Source: UBA1479 sp963972065
GTDB lineage: Bacteria; Pseudomonadota; Alphaproteobacteria; Rhodospirillales; Casp-alpha2
Assembly: GCA_963972065.1 (NCBI GenBank)
Contig: CAXAVJ010000020.1
Coordinates: 1 to 48,831, forward strand
Length of the DNA: 48,831 bases
Direction: 5' to 3'
Shown: one piece after another, positions 7,835-18,077 of the stretch
Layout of the letters: each line of letters starts with the position of its first letter
Position numbering within the stretch: the stretch's first letter is position 1
Notes under the pieces: generated by a model
What the model saw: only the letters and a program-made list of their open reading frames with translations
Told to the model about the DNA's origin: nothing
The model's database searches: none
Program-made: the position numbers and the translations under genes

Positions 7835-9798
7835 TCCCCGGCGCGGTTTTCGCCTACGGGCTCAACCGTTTCGGAACCGGAACCGACAAGGTTTTTCAAC
7901 CGACCCCAGAACGATCCTGATCCGGGCTTGCCATCGTCGCCGATGTCGTCGAAGGCCAGAACCGGCAGGCCTTGATGCGCTGCGCCCATGAACACCGCCC
8001 AGGTGCGGGCCGGCAGGCCGCCGCCGGTCACCCGTTTCATGGGCGACCCGTCGTCGTTGCCGAACCACACGCCGGTCACCAACTGCGGCGTGAAGCCGAC
8101 GAACCAGGCATCGCGGTAATTCTGGCTGGTGCCCGTCTTGCCCGCCGCCGGTCGGCCGATGGCGGCGTGCTTGCCCGTGCCGCCGTCGATCACCTTGGCC
8201 ATCATGGCGGTCAGGGTGCGGGCCGGGGCGGCGGGCACGGCGCGGCCGGGACCGGAGCCCTGGCGTTGATACAGCGGCGCGCCGTCCGGACCGATGATTT
8301 CCGTGATCGCATAGGGCCAGACCCCCATGCCCGCCCGCGCCAGCACGGCATAGGCGGTCGCCAGTTCCAATAACGAAACCTCACCGGTGCCGAGCGCCAG
8401 CCCGGCGTCCCTGGGCAGGTCCGTGGTAATGCCGAGGGCCCGCGCGGTGTCGATGATCTTCGCCGGGCCGACTTTCTGCGCCAACTGCACGGCGATGGTG
8501 TTCACGGAGTTGGCGAGCGCGTATTCCAGGGTCATCCGCCCTTCGTACTTGCCGGAGAAATTGGACGGCTGCCAGCCGCTCAAGGAAACCGGCTTATCGA
8601 CCACCGGGGTCGCAGGCGTCATCCCGGTTTCCAACGCCGCCAGATAGACCGCGGGCTTGAACGCGGAGCCCGGCTGACGCTGCGCCTGGACGGCGCGGTT
8701 GAACTGGCTTTTGCCGTAATCCCGGCCGCCGACCATGGCGCGCACCGCACCCTGCGGGGTCAGCGCGATAAGCGCCCCTTCGCCCGCCTGCATCCGCGCC
8801 CGGTCCGCCGCCATGAAGGCCCGGCCCATGGCTGTTTCCGCCTGGCGCTGCAGGGCGAGGTCGAGCGTCGTCTTGACCACCAGATCACGGCCGCCGGCGG
8901 TGACGTAGTCGGAGACCGCTTCGAGCACCCAGTCGACGAAATGCCGCGCGTTGCCCGTGGGCGCCGAGACGACGGCGACCTGGATGCCGCGGGCCGCCTC
9001 CGCCGCCTTGGTTTCCGTCAGATAACCGGCGGCGACCATGTTGGCGAGCACCGTGCGGGCCCGGGCATGGGCCCGTTCCGGCGAGGCCACGGGGTTGTAG
9101 CGCGACGGCGCCTTGAGCAGACCGGCCAGCACCGCCGCCTCGTAGGTATTGACCCGGGCGGCGGGCCTTTGGAAGAAGCGACGCGCCGCCGCATCGACGC
9201 CGTAGGTCCCCGCCCCCAGATAAACCCGGTTGAGATACAGGGTAAGGATCTGGTCCTTGGAAAACTCCCACTCCAGCCATAGCGCCACGACCATTTCCTG
9301 AAGCTTGCGCGTGATCGTGCGGGCCGGGGTGAGGAACAGATTCTTGGCCAGTTGTTGGGTGATGGTCGACCCGCCCTCGACCACCCGCCCGGCGCGAATA
9401 TTGCGCACCATAGCCCGGCCGAGGCCGATGGGATCGATTCCGAAATGACTGTAGAAACGCCGGTCCTCGGTCGCCAGGACAGCCTGCATCAGATGCGGCG
9501 GCAGGTCCTTGAGCCTCACCGTTTCACCGACCAGGTCCCCGGCGCGGTAGATTTCCGTGCCATCGGCGGCTTGGATCGTCACGGTCGGCCGGCGTTCGGT
9601 CTTGAGCGCCTCGTCCATGTCCGGCAGGCCGATGGACACCCAGACCCCGGCGCCAAGGGCCGCGATCACCATCCATACGGCCGCCGCCCCGGCCCATTTC
9701 AGGATCGTGGCGAGGCGGCTTCGGCGGGGCCCGGCGGGGGCACGTTCGGTGGGCTTTTTCGCCCGTGGACGGGGGCGGGGACGCGGTGATTTGGCCAT
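7831..9798 (-). CDS. Class A penicillin-binding protein, PBP1A type
   Basis: Bifunctional peptidoglycan glycosyltransferase/transpeptidase anchored in the inner membrane. The 655-residue protein starts with a basic Pro/Arg-rich cytoplasmic tail (1-30) and one membrane segment (about 31-56). The glycosyltransferase domain has the catalytic Glu111 in TEDRRFYSHFG and GGSTITQQLAKN (142-153). The transpeptidase domain has all three motifs: S378-x-x-K381, S431-V-N433 and K554-T-G. It lacks the large outer-membrane-docking insert of E. coli PBP1A and is somewhat short. It is convergent with hldE, with the stop codons overlapping by four bases. The pentapeptide-repeat gene lies 24 bp upstream on the same strand. 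Confidence 0.92.
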   Translation of the reverse strand: MAKSPRPRPRPRAKKPTERAPAGPRRSRLATILKWAGAAAVWMVIAALGAGVWVSIGLPDMDEALKTERRPTVTIQAADGTEIYRAGDLVGETVRLKDLPPHLMQAVLATEDRRFYSHFGIDPIGLGRAMVRNIRAGRVVEGGSTITQQLAKNLFLTPARTITRKLQEMVVALWLEWEFSKDQILTLYLNRVYLGAGTYGVDAAARRFFQRPAARVNTYEAAVLAGLLKAPSRYNPVASPERAHARARTVLANMVAAGYLTETKAAEAARGIQVAVVSAPTGNARHFVDWVLEAVSDYVTAGGRDLVVKTTLDLALQRQAETAMGRAFMAADRARMQAGEGALIALTPQGAVRAMVGGRDYGKSQFNRAVQAQRQPGSAFKPAVYLAALETGMTPATPVVDKPVSLSGWQPSNFSGKYEGRMTLEYALANSVNTIAVQLAQKVGPAKIIDTARALGITTDLPRDAGLALGTGEVSLLELATAYAVLARAGMGVWPYAITEIIGPDGAPLYQRQGSGPGRAVPAAPARTLTAMMAKVIDGGTGKHAAIGRPAAGKTGTSQNYRDAWFVGFTPQLVTGVWFGNDDGSPMKRVTGGGLPARTWAVFMGAAHQGLPVLAFDDIGDDGKPGSGSFWGRLKNLVGSGSETVEPVGENRAGD

Positions 9799-9822
9799 GT
9801 GCGCCTTATGGACGGGCGGGCG

Positions 9823-10266
9823 TCAGTATTTGGTTAATGCAAAATAGGCGGAGGCTTCATCGGGTTCACGGCAGTCGAGCAGCTTGTGCAGGGTGATCGG
9901 GTCGATCACGGCCCCCTTCAGGTTGGCCCGCCACATGTCGACGCCGTTGAGGGACGCCCCGGTGAAATTGGCGCCCCGCAGGTCGGTATCGGTCATGTCC
10001 GTGAAGTCGAGCAGCGCGTTGGTGAAATTGACTCCGACCATGACCGACGAGATCAGGGACGACCCCCTGAGATCGGCCCCCGACAAGTCCGATCCTGTCA
10101 GATCGCATTCCCGGATGTTGGCGTTGGCGAGGGATGAGCCCCGCAGGTCCATGTCCCGCATGTTGAGGCGCAGCATGTCGCCGCGCTTGCCGGTATCGCC
10201 GCCGCCGCGCAGCCAAGCCTCGTGCGCCTCGATCAAGGCCGTGACCGACGTATTCGTATCCGCCAT
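9823..10266 (-). CDS. Pentapeptide-repeat protein adjacent to gyrB
   Basis: 147-residue protein with about 18 consecutive pentapeptide units spanning residues 32-125. Units fit the A(D/N)LxG pattern with Leu, Met, Phe or Ile at the centre (for example RDMDL, RGSSL, TGSDL, SGADL, RGANF, TGASL), predicting a right-handed quadrilateral beta helix. The short N-terminal segment (SVTALIEAHEAWLRGGGD) looks helical; there is no signal peptide. It lies 133 bp downstream of gyrB on the same strand. Some proteins of this fold (Qnr, MfpA) mimic DNA and bind gyrase, so the location is suggestive, but this protein is shorter than those and most pentapeptide proteins have no known gyrase link. A CCCC-rich start context with GGGGGGACCCCA lies before the ATG. 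Function unproven. Confidence 0.85.
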   Translation of the reverse strand: MADTNTSVTALIEAHEAWLRGGGDTGKRGDMLRLNMRDMDLRGSSLANANIRECDLTGSDLSGADLRGSSLISSVMVGVNFTNALLDFTDMTDTDLRGANFTGASLNGVDMWRANLKGAVIDPITLHKLLDCREPDEASAYFALTKY

Positions 10267-10280
10267 TGGGGTCCCCCCAG

Positions 10281-10293
10281 TGAACTCAGTTCA
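10281..10293. promoter_or_regulatory. Dyad TGAACT-C-AGTTCA upstream of the pentapeptide-repeat gene
   Basis: A perfect 6-bp inverted repeat with a single central base sits 15 bp before the start of the pentapeptide-repeat gene, in the gap after gyrB. Spacing and symmetry suggest a repressor operator. It does not match the alphaproteobacterial LexA direct repeat GTTC-N7-GTTC, so no regulator is assigned. Confidence 0.3.
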
Positions 10294-10399
10294 ATGCCTG
10301 ACCGCCCTTCCCCCCCCGGGTTGGCCCGGTGTTGCGGCGATCATAGGCGGAAGGCCGTGCCGGAGTAAACCGCCCCGCCGCCCCCCCCGACCGGGGCGA

Positions 10400-12883
<2,484 letters not shown>

Positions 12884-12948
12884 GGTCGTTCACGCTCTTC
12901 AGATTGGGGCGGCAAAAGCACCGCCCGGGTAAATTCAATGTTGTCCGG

Positions 12949-14166
12949 TCATGGGTCCTGACGGTGGACCTTGGCCTCGGCGACGTGGAAGAAGGCAGCC
13001 CGCCCGGCAAGCGGGCCGAACAGGTCCAGGTCCGTGCCGGTCATCCAGGCCTGCAGACCCAGGGCTTCGATGTCGGCGAACAGGGCGGCGCGCCGGTCGG
13101 CATCAAGATGGGCCGCGACCTCGTCCAGCAGCAGGATGGGTGCGCGCCCCTGTTCCGCCGCCTGCAGGCGCGCCTGCGCCAGGACCAGGGAGATCAACAA
13201 TGCCTTCTGTTCGCCCGTGGAACAGTCGGCCGCCGGGCGGCCGCGGCTTTTGTATTCGACATGCAGGTCCGAACGATGCGGCCCGTGGGCCGTGCGGCCG
13301 CTGTCGCCGTCGCGCCCGCGGGCGGATTTCAATGCGGCCTTCAGCCGGTCCTCGGCATCAAGGGCGGATCCGCCGTTAAGCCAGGCTTCGACCTCACCCT
13401 CGACGGCCAGATCGGCGGCCGGGAACGGGCCGTCGCCGGCGGCCTCCAACTGGCCCGCCAAGCGCCCGGCCATGTCGAGACGGGCCGCCGCGATGGCAAC
13501 ACCGCGTTCCGCCATGGTGGATTCCAGGGCGGAAACCCAGGCATCGTCGGCCGCACCCCGGGCCGTCAACAAGCGCAGTCGTTCGCGCATCGCCTGTTCA
13601 TACCCGCCGACACGGCCGGCATGGGCGGGATCGCGGCCATAAACCAGGCGGTCGAGAAAACGCCGACGGGCCGAAGCGCCGTCGAGAAACAGGCGGTCCA
13701 TCTGCGGCGTCAGCCACTGCAGGGTAACGTGTTCGGACAAAACGGCCTGGGTCCGCTGGGCCTCGCCATCAACATGCACCAGGCGTTTTTCCGCGTCGCC
13801 CGCCTCTCCGGCGGCAAGGCCCGTGCCGACATCCGTTTCACCGTCCGGGCCGGCCACCGTCGCCGCCACGGCCCAGGGCCGGGGGCGGGGGGCCGCGTCC
13901 TCGCCGGGATCGCGGCGGGCGGCTTCCGACAGGCGGGCGCGGCGCAGGCCGCGGCCCGGAATCAGAAACGACAAGGCTTCGAGGATGTTGGTCTTGCCCG
14001 CGCCGTTGGGCCCGGCCAGCACGACCGGCCCCTCGGGCACGTCAAGCCGCAGCGCGGCATAGCAGCGGAAGTCGCTCAGCGTCAGCCGGCGGACCGCAAG
14101 AGAAACCGCAACGGCGGCGGTTTCCGGATATGCCCCATCGGCGGCAAATGTGGGTTGGACGTACAG
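12949..14166 (-). CDS. recF: DNA replication and repair protein RecF, unusual start
   Basis: SMC-like ATPase that loads RecA at single-strand gaps. The translation shows Walker A (GPNGAGKTN), the mid-protein LDRLVYGRDPAHA and YEQAMRERLRLL stretches, the ABC signature STGEQKALLISL and Walker B LLLDEVAAHLD. The conserved N-terminal strand (VRRLTLSDFRCYAALRLD) is encoded upstream of the first ATG/GTG/TTG codon in frame, the GTG at 14040. The frame opens after a TAA at 14176-14178 with no conventional start in between. I placed the start at a CTG (14164-14166) preceded by AAGGA six bases away, 22 bp after the dnaN stop. Alternatives are an ATC one codon earlier, a one-base sequence error, or a truncated 363-residue protein from the GTG. 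Gene identity is firm; the start is not. Confidence 0.88.
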   Translation of the reverse strand: MYVQPTFAADGAYPETAAVAVSLAVRRLTLSDFRCYAALRLDVPEGPVVLAGPNGAGKTNILEALSFLIPGRGLRRARLSEAARRDPGEDAAPRPRPWAVAATVAGPDGETDVGTGLAAGEAGDAEKRLVHVDGEAQRTQAVLSEHVTLQWLTPQMDRLFLDGASARRRFLDRLVYGRDPAHAGRVGGYEQAMRERLRLLTARGAADDAWVSALESTMAERGVAIAAARLDMAGRLAGQLEAAGDGPFPAADLAVEGEVEAWLNGGSALDAEDRLKAALKSARGRDGDSGRTAHGPHRSDLHVEYKSRGRPAADCSTGEQKALLISLVLAQARLQAAEQGRAPILLLDEVAAHLDADRRAALFADIEALGLQAWMTGTDLDLFGPLAGRAAFFHVAEAKVHRQDP

Positions 14167-14188
14167 GATCGTTCCTTAAAAAACCCGT

Positions 14189-15304
14189 TCAAACACGCAT
14201 GGGCATGAGCACGAACAGGGCACTTTCGTCGCCCGTTTCGCGCAGCACCGTCGGCGAAGCCGCATCGGCCATGGCCAGCGACGCCGTGTCGCCTTCGATC
14301 TGGCGGGTGATGTCGAGCAGATAGGCCGCGTTGAATCCGATCTCCAGACCATCGCCGTTGTAATCGACCTCGATCTCTTCCTCGGCCAGCCCGTGTTCGG
14401 GGCTGGAGGCCGACAGCTTGAGCACGCCCGCCCCCAGGGTCAGTTTCACCGCGCGGGATTTCTCGGAAGAAATCGCCGACACGCGGTCGACGGCGGCGGC
14501 CAAAAGCTTGCGGTCGACGTCGAGCATCTTGTCGTTATCGCGCGGGATGACCCGTTCGTAATCGGGGAAGGTGCCGTCGATCAGCTTGGACGTGATGACG
14601 ATCTCGTCGACGGCGAAGCGCGCCTTGGTTTCCGACAGGCCGACGAAGACGTCGCCGACGCTTTCGTCGATCAGCTTGCCCAGTTCCGTCACCACCTTGC
14701 GCGGCAGGATCACGCCGGGGATGCCGTCGGCCCCTTCGGGCAGGGGCACTTCGGCCGAGGCCAGACGGTGGCCGTCCGTGGCGACGGCGCGCAGCACCTT
14801 GGTGCCGTCCCGTTCAGCCACATGCAGATAGATGCCGTTCAGGTAGTAGCGCGTTTCCTCGGTCGAGATGGCGAACCGGGTGCGGTCGAGCAGCGTGTTC
14901 AGATCATGCACCGGCAGCTTGAACTGATGCGGCAGCTCGCCCGAACCGAGAACGGGAAAATCCTCGGTCGGCAGGCAGGAAAGCGCGAATCGGGAACGCC
15001 CGGCCTTGAGCACCAGTTGCCCGCCGCTTTCCTTTTCCATCACCACCTGCGCCCCTTCGGGCAGCTTGCGCACGATGTCGTAAAGGGTATGGGCGGGGGC
15101 CGTGGTCGCACCCGCTTCGGCGACGTCGGCGGCCACGGCCTCGACGATGTCGAGATCCATGTCCGTGGCGTTGAGCGCCAGCTTGCCGTCGCCGGCTTCG
15201 ATCTTCACGTTGGAAAGGATGGGGATGGTATTGCGGCGCTCTACAACGCTTTGCACGTGCCCAAGGCACTTCAGCAAGGCGGCCCGCTCGATTGTCAGTT
15301 TCAT
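14189..15304 (-). CDS. dnaN: DNA polymerase III beta subunit (sliding clamp)
   Basis: Ring-shaped processivity clamp of the replicative polymerase. The 371-residue protein starts MKLTIERAALLKCLGHVQ and includes the family stretches RRNTIPILSNV, FALSCLPTEDFPVL, EETRYYLNGIYLH, ATDGHRLA and FPDYERVIP. It ends with the normal ALFVLMPMRV tail (M-P-M-R) that lines the peptide-binding pocket. Length is standard. It lies between dnaA (307 bp upstream) and recF (starting about 22 bp downstream of the stop). It appears to have its own promoter with a perfect extended -10 box about 210 bp upstream. Confidence 0.97.
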   Translation of the reverse strand: MKLTIERAALLKCLGHVQSVVERRNTIPILSNVKIEAGDGKLALNATDMDLDIVEAVAADVAEAGATTAPAHTLYDIVRKLPEGAQVVMEKESGGQLVLKAGRSRFALSCLPTEDFPVLGSGELPHQFKLPVHDLNTLLDRTRFAISTEETRYYLNGIYLHVAERDGTKVLRAVATDGHRLASAEVPLPEGADGIPGVILPRKVVTELGKLIDESVGDVFVGLSETKARFAVDEIVITSKLIDGTFPDYERVIPRDNDKMLDVDRKLLAAAVDRVSAISSEKSRAVKLTLGAGVLKLSASSPEHGLAEEEIEVDYNGDGLEIGFNAAYLLDITRQIEGDTASLAMADAASPTVLRETGDESALFVLMPMRV

Positions 15305-15610
15305 ATGTGCCGTCTATCGCCGTTCAAAATTACATGCCGTTATGACGCTTTCGACGGGATGTTCCGGCTTCCGGCCGACCCTTTTTCAGGCCGGTCCGGC
15401 GGCAACGAAACCGGGGCAGGAACCCTCCGCCCCGGGCGCTGAAATGCCGGTCCAAAGCCCCCACCGAGAGCAGCGTGAAGACACCCGGACGGGCGCCCTC
15501 TGACCAAGGCGGCATTATAGCAGAGGCCCTTGGATTCCGAAGCCTTTTCCCCGAATTTCGGGGTTGCGATCGCGACTTTTGGGGCGGCCCTGGCGAGACC
15601 CTTGCTGGGA
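15305..15610. other. dnaA-dnaN intergenic region
   Basis: 306 bp between the dnaA stop and the dnaN start. On the reverse strand it contains, in order: a hairpin CCCCGAA-N-TTCGGGG (15549-15563) lacking a T tract, an extended -10 promoter (15514-15522), and a leader of about 200 nt leading to dnaN. No convincing coding sequence: a 61-codon open frame here begins inside the -10 box and has no ribosome binding site. No riboswitch was recognised. Confidence 0.5.
15514..15543 (-). promoter_or_regulatory. dnaN promoter with extended -10 (TGCTATAAT)
   Basis: On the reverse strand a perfect TATAAT (15519-15514) is preceded by TG one base upstream, the extended -10 pattern. The -35 candidate TTCGGA, 16 bp further up, matches only about three of six positions, as is tolerated with an extended -10. 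Predicted transcription start is near 15507, giving dnaN a leader of about 200 nt. Confidence 0.55.
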
Positions 15611-17026
15611 TCAGCCCTCGAGCATCCGGCGCAGCAGTTCAACATCCTCGTTGAAGCTGGAATCCAACTCGCGCAGTTCTTCCACCTTCTTCACCGCATG
15701 CATCACCGTGGTGTGGTCGCGGCCACCGAATTTGCGCCCGATTTCCGGGAGCGAACGGGACGTCAACTGCTTCGAGAGATACATCGCGACCTGGCGCGGG
15801 CGGGCGACGGAGCGCGCCCGGCGGGCCGAATGCATGTCCGACACGCGAATGTTGAAATGGGTCGACACGCGTTTTTGGATTTCCTCGATGGTGACCCGCC
15901 GTTCCGACGCCTTGAGAAGGTCGTGCAGACCGTCCTGGCTGGTCTCCAGGGTGATGTCGCGGCCGACCAGCTGATGGTGGGCGACGACCCGGTTGAGCGC
16001 CCCTTCGAGCTCGCGCACGTTCGACGTGATCTTATGGGCGAGGAATTCCATCACCTTCAACGGCACCTCGACGCCCATCTGCTCGCCCTTGGCCTGCAGG
16101 ATGCCGAGACGAAGTTCATAGGTTGTCGCGTGAATGTCGGCGACCAACCCGCAGTTGAGGCGCGAGATCAGGCGTTCTTCCATGCCTTCCAGGTCGTTGG
16201 GCGACTTGTCGGCGGAAATCACGATCTGGCGGCCCTGGTCGACCAGGGCGTTGAAGGTGTGGAAGAACTCTTCCTGGGTCGAATCCTTGCCCGAGATGAA
16301 CTGAACGTCATCGACCATCAGCACGTCGACGGAGCGGAACTGCTCTTTGAAATCGACGGTGTTGTGTTCGCGCAGCGCGCGCACGAAGCGGTACATGAAC
16401 TTTTCCGCCGACAGATAGATGACGGAGCGGTCCGGCCGCGTCTTGCGCAGATGCCAGGCGATGGCGTGCATCAGGTGGGTCTTGCCGAGCCCGACCCCGC
16501 CGTAGAGGAACAGGGGGTTGAAGGGCACGACCTCGGCCTCGGCCACGCGGCGCGCGGCGGCATAGGCGAATTCGTTCGGCTTGCCGACGACGAAGCGGTC
16601 GAAGGTATAGCGCTGGTCCAGGGGGGCGCCGATATCGTCGGCATGGGGGCCGTTGCCGATCCCGGTGCCGTTCACCGGCCCGGCCGGGGCCGCGTCTTCC
16701 TTGCGCACCTCGGCGGGCTTGGTCTCGGCCCGGCCCGACGCCGCATGTTCCTGATGAATGACCACGTCGAGCCCGCCGGACAGACCGCGGCCGTCCAACA
16801 GTTCCGACAAACGGTCCTGATAATGGGCCTGGATCCATTCGCGCATGAAACGGGTCGGAACGCCGGTGCGCACGGCACTGCCGTTCTGTCCGATGAGCCG
16901 CATGGGCTTGATCCAGCTTTGGTAGGAAGCTTCGCCGATCTCGGCGCGCAGGGATTCACAAATTTCCAACCAGGTTTCCTGCAGGTCCTGGCAGGGCTCT
17001 ATATCTCGGCTCTGCTGTTCCGTCAT
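15611..17026 (-). CDS. dnaA: Chromosomal replication initiator protein DnaA
   Basis: AAA+ initiator that binds DnaA boxes and opens the origin. The 471-residue protein has domain I (1-90, with EASYQSWIKPM) and a variable linker rich in Ala/Pro/Gly (about 95-135). The AAA+ domain has Walker A GGVGLGKTHL near residue 175, Walker B LMVDDVQF, and the sensor regions ISADKSPNDL and RLISRLNCGLVADI. The C-terminal DNA-binding domain has the signature GGRDHTTVMHA. Length is normal for alphaproteobacteria. It is transcribed away from a 740-bp AT-rich gap that may contain the origin. A possible regulated promoter with a CRP-type site lies about 330 bp upstream of the ATG. Confidence 0.97.
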   Translation of the reverse strand: MTEQQSRDIEPCQDLQETWLEICESLRAEIGEASYQSWIKPMRLIGQNGSAVRTGVPTRFMREWIQAHYQDRLSELLDGRGLSGGLDVVIHQEHAASGRAETKPAEVRKEDAAPAGPVNGTGIGNGPHADDIGAPLDQRYTFDRFVVGKPNEFAYAAARRVAEAEVVPFNPLFLYGGVGLGKTHLMHAIAWHLRKTRPDRSVIYLSAEKFMYRFVRALREHNTVDFKEQFRSVDVLMVDDVQFISGKDSTQEEFFHTFNALVDQGRQIVISADKSPNDLEGMEERLISRLNCGLVADIHATTYELRLGILQAKGEQMGVEVPLKVMEFLAHKITSNVRELEGALNRVVAHHQLVGRDITLETSQDGLHDLLKASERRVTIEEIQKRVSTHFNIRVSDMHSARRARSVARPRQVAMYLSKQLTSRSLPEIGRKFGGRDHTTVMHAVKKVEELRELDSSFNEDVELLRRMLEG

Positions 17027-17184
17027 TTTGCCACCAACATTCGGTCCCGCCCCTTCGGGCAGTGCTTGTTTTCATTATCAGGGGGGACCGGCGGCCATAC
17101 GGCCAAGGTTCCCCCTCCCTGGGTGTTGGGAGGCGATGAGGCCCGGTGGGGACAACCACCGGCCGGCGCTGTCGCGGCTTGTCT

Positions 17185-17193
17185 TTATTCACG
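17185..17193 (+). promoter_or_regulatory. Near-consensus DnaA box TTATTCACG
   Basis: Matches the DnaA box consensus TTATNCACA at eight of nine positions (last base G instead of A). It lies about 160 bp upstream of the dnaA start, inside the presumed dnaA leader, so it could serve origin firing or DnaA autoregulation. A single box is weak evidence on its own. Confidence 0.4.
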
Positions 17194-17359
17194 CCCGCCG
17201 CCGTGTCGGGAACCTGAATACGGTTCCGTCACGCCGCCGCCTCTCTAGAGCCGCGAGAGACGACGCCGCATGAGCGGCGAACACGTTAGACCTTGTCCGC
17301 GACACACCCCCCTTAGATTTGGCTTTTTAGCCTATTATTAAATAACAAATTATTTAGTT

Positions 17360-17365
17360 ATTATA
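17360..17365 (-). promoter_or_regulatory. Candidate dnaA promoter -10 (TATAAT)
   Basis: Reverse-strand TATAAT with no good -35 at 16-18 bp spacing. A CRP-type palindrome is centred about 35 bp upstream of the hexamer, the arrangement of a class II activator-dependent promoter. It would give dnaA a leader of about 330 nt. The AT-rich surroundings make chance matches more likely. Confidence 0.4.
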
Positions 17366-17389
17366 ATGAAGGTAAATAATTTTTCATGA

Positions 17390-17405
17390 TGTGATTGAAG
17401 TCACA
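17390..17405. promoter_or_regulatory. Perfect CRP/FNR-family palindrome TGTGA-N6-TCACA
   Basis: TGTGATTGAAGTCACA is an exact copy of the classical cAMP-CRP core (TGTGA, six bases, TCACA). It lies in the AT-rich island between dnaA and rpsT, centred about 44 bp upstream of the start predicted from the TATAAT box facing dnaA. The binding protein is not encoded in the window; a CRP-family regulator is inferred from the site alone. Confidence 0.5.
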
Positions 17406-17704
17406 CAATGTCGCAAAGAAAAAAGGTTTGTCTTTCTTTCAAAGCTCCTTTCTCTTTATTTGGCTGTGTCGCCGGATGGCGTCTTCGTGAGTCCGTCGGC
17501 GGGCACGAAGCCCCCAACGACGACGGGGATATTACGGACGTGATCCGTCGATGGCAATGAGACGAATCGCGAACGCCCCCCAAATTTGCAAAATAATTCC
17601 CTTGACAAAAATGGCCCTGAGAGTCCCCTCGGGCCCTTTCGCGGCGGGCCTTCACGGGCTTTCTTTTCCGAGTCCCTGCAATGGTTTGCGTGCGCATTCA
17701 GGCA

Positions 17705-17733
17705 AAGAAAAAGGCCGTGCTTTCGGCACGGCC
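17705..17733 (-). terminator. Rho-independent terminator of rpsT
   Basis: Reverse-strand stem GGCCGTGC, five-base loop, GCACGGCC (17713-17733), followed by TTTTTCTTT. A classical intrinsic terminator 33 bp after the rpsT stop. It isolates rpsT from the AT-rich region and dnaA. Confidence 0.88.
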
Positions 17734-17766
17734 CTTTCGGTATTCGATCGCGGTCGGAGGCGGCCC

Positions 17767-18033
17767 TTAGGCGGACATCCCCTTGATCTGCTTGACCAGG
17801 CGCGACAGCTTCCGCGACGCCATGTTGGCGTGCAGGATGCCTTTCTGCGCACCGCGCATGACGAGCGGCTGCGCGCTCTTGAAGGCCTCCTGGGCGGCGG
17901 CGGCGTCGCCACCGGCGATGGCCATTTCGACCTTGCGGATCGAGGTGCGCACGGCGCTCAGGCGCGTGCGGTTGACCTGCGTGCGGCGGGCCGTTTGACG
18001 AATGCGTTTCTTGGCCGAGGCATGATGTGCCAT
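17767..18033 (-). CDS. rpsT: 30S ribosomal protein S20
   Basis: Primary 16S rRNA-binding protein of the small subunit. The 88-residue, Lys/Arg-rich protein starts MAHHASAKKRIRQTARR and ends RKLSRLVKQIKGMSA, with the family's long helices and the central AFKSAQPLVMRGAQKGILHANMASRK region. Length is exactly typical. It has a strong own promoter (18078-18106) and an intrinsic terminator, so it is a monocistronic unit. The position next to dnaA is conserved in alphaproteobacteria. Confidence 0.97.
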   Translation of the reverse strand: MAHHASAKKRIRQTARRTQVNRTRLSAVRTSIRKVEMAIAGGDAAAAQEAFKSAQPLVMRGAQKGILHANMASRKLSRLVKQIKGMSA

Positions 18034-18077
18034 CTGGACACCCTTTTCTAACTCTGGGTCTGAATTCGGAAGGCGCG

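Larger units (their letters stand above)
17027..17766. other. Candidate replication origin region between dnaA and rpsT
   Basis: 740 bp without a gene. Positions about 17315-17460 are strikingly AT-rich (AATAACAAATTATTTAG and similar) in a chromosome otherwise rich in GC, as expected for a DNA unwinding element. One near-consensus DnaA box, TTATTCACG, lies at 17185-17193; TGGGGACAA near 17147 is a weaker candidate on the other strand. Hairpins are seen at 17264-17279 (CGCCGC-ATGA-GCGGCG). A perfect CRP-type palindrome lies in the AT-rich part. Gene content (dnaA, dnaN, recF, gyrB, rpsT) supports an origin nearby, but a dense DnaA-box cluster is lacking, so this remains a candidate. Confidence 0.45.

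Noticed and set aside
15330..15515. 61-codon open frame in the dnaN leader
   Set aside because: Its start codon lies within the -10 box of the dnaN promoter and it has no ribosome binding site or similarity.
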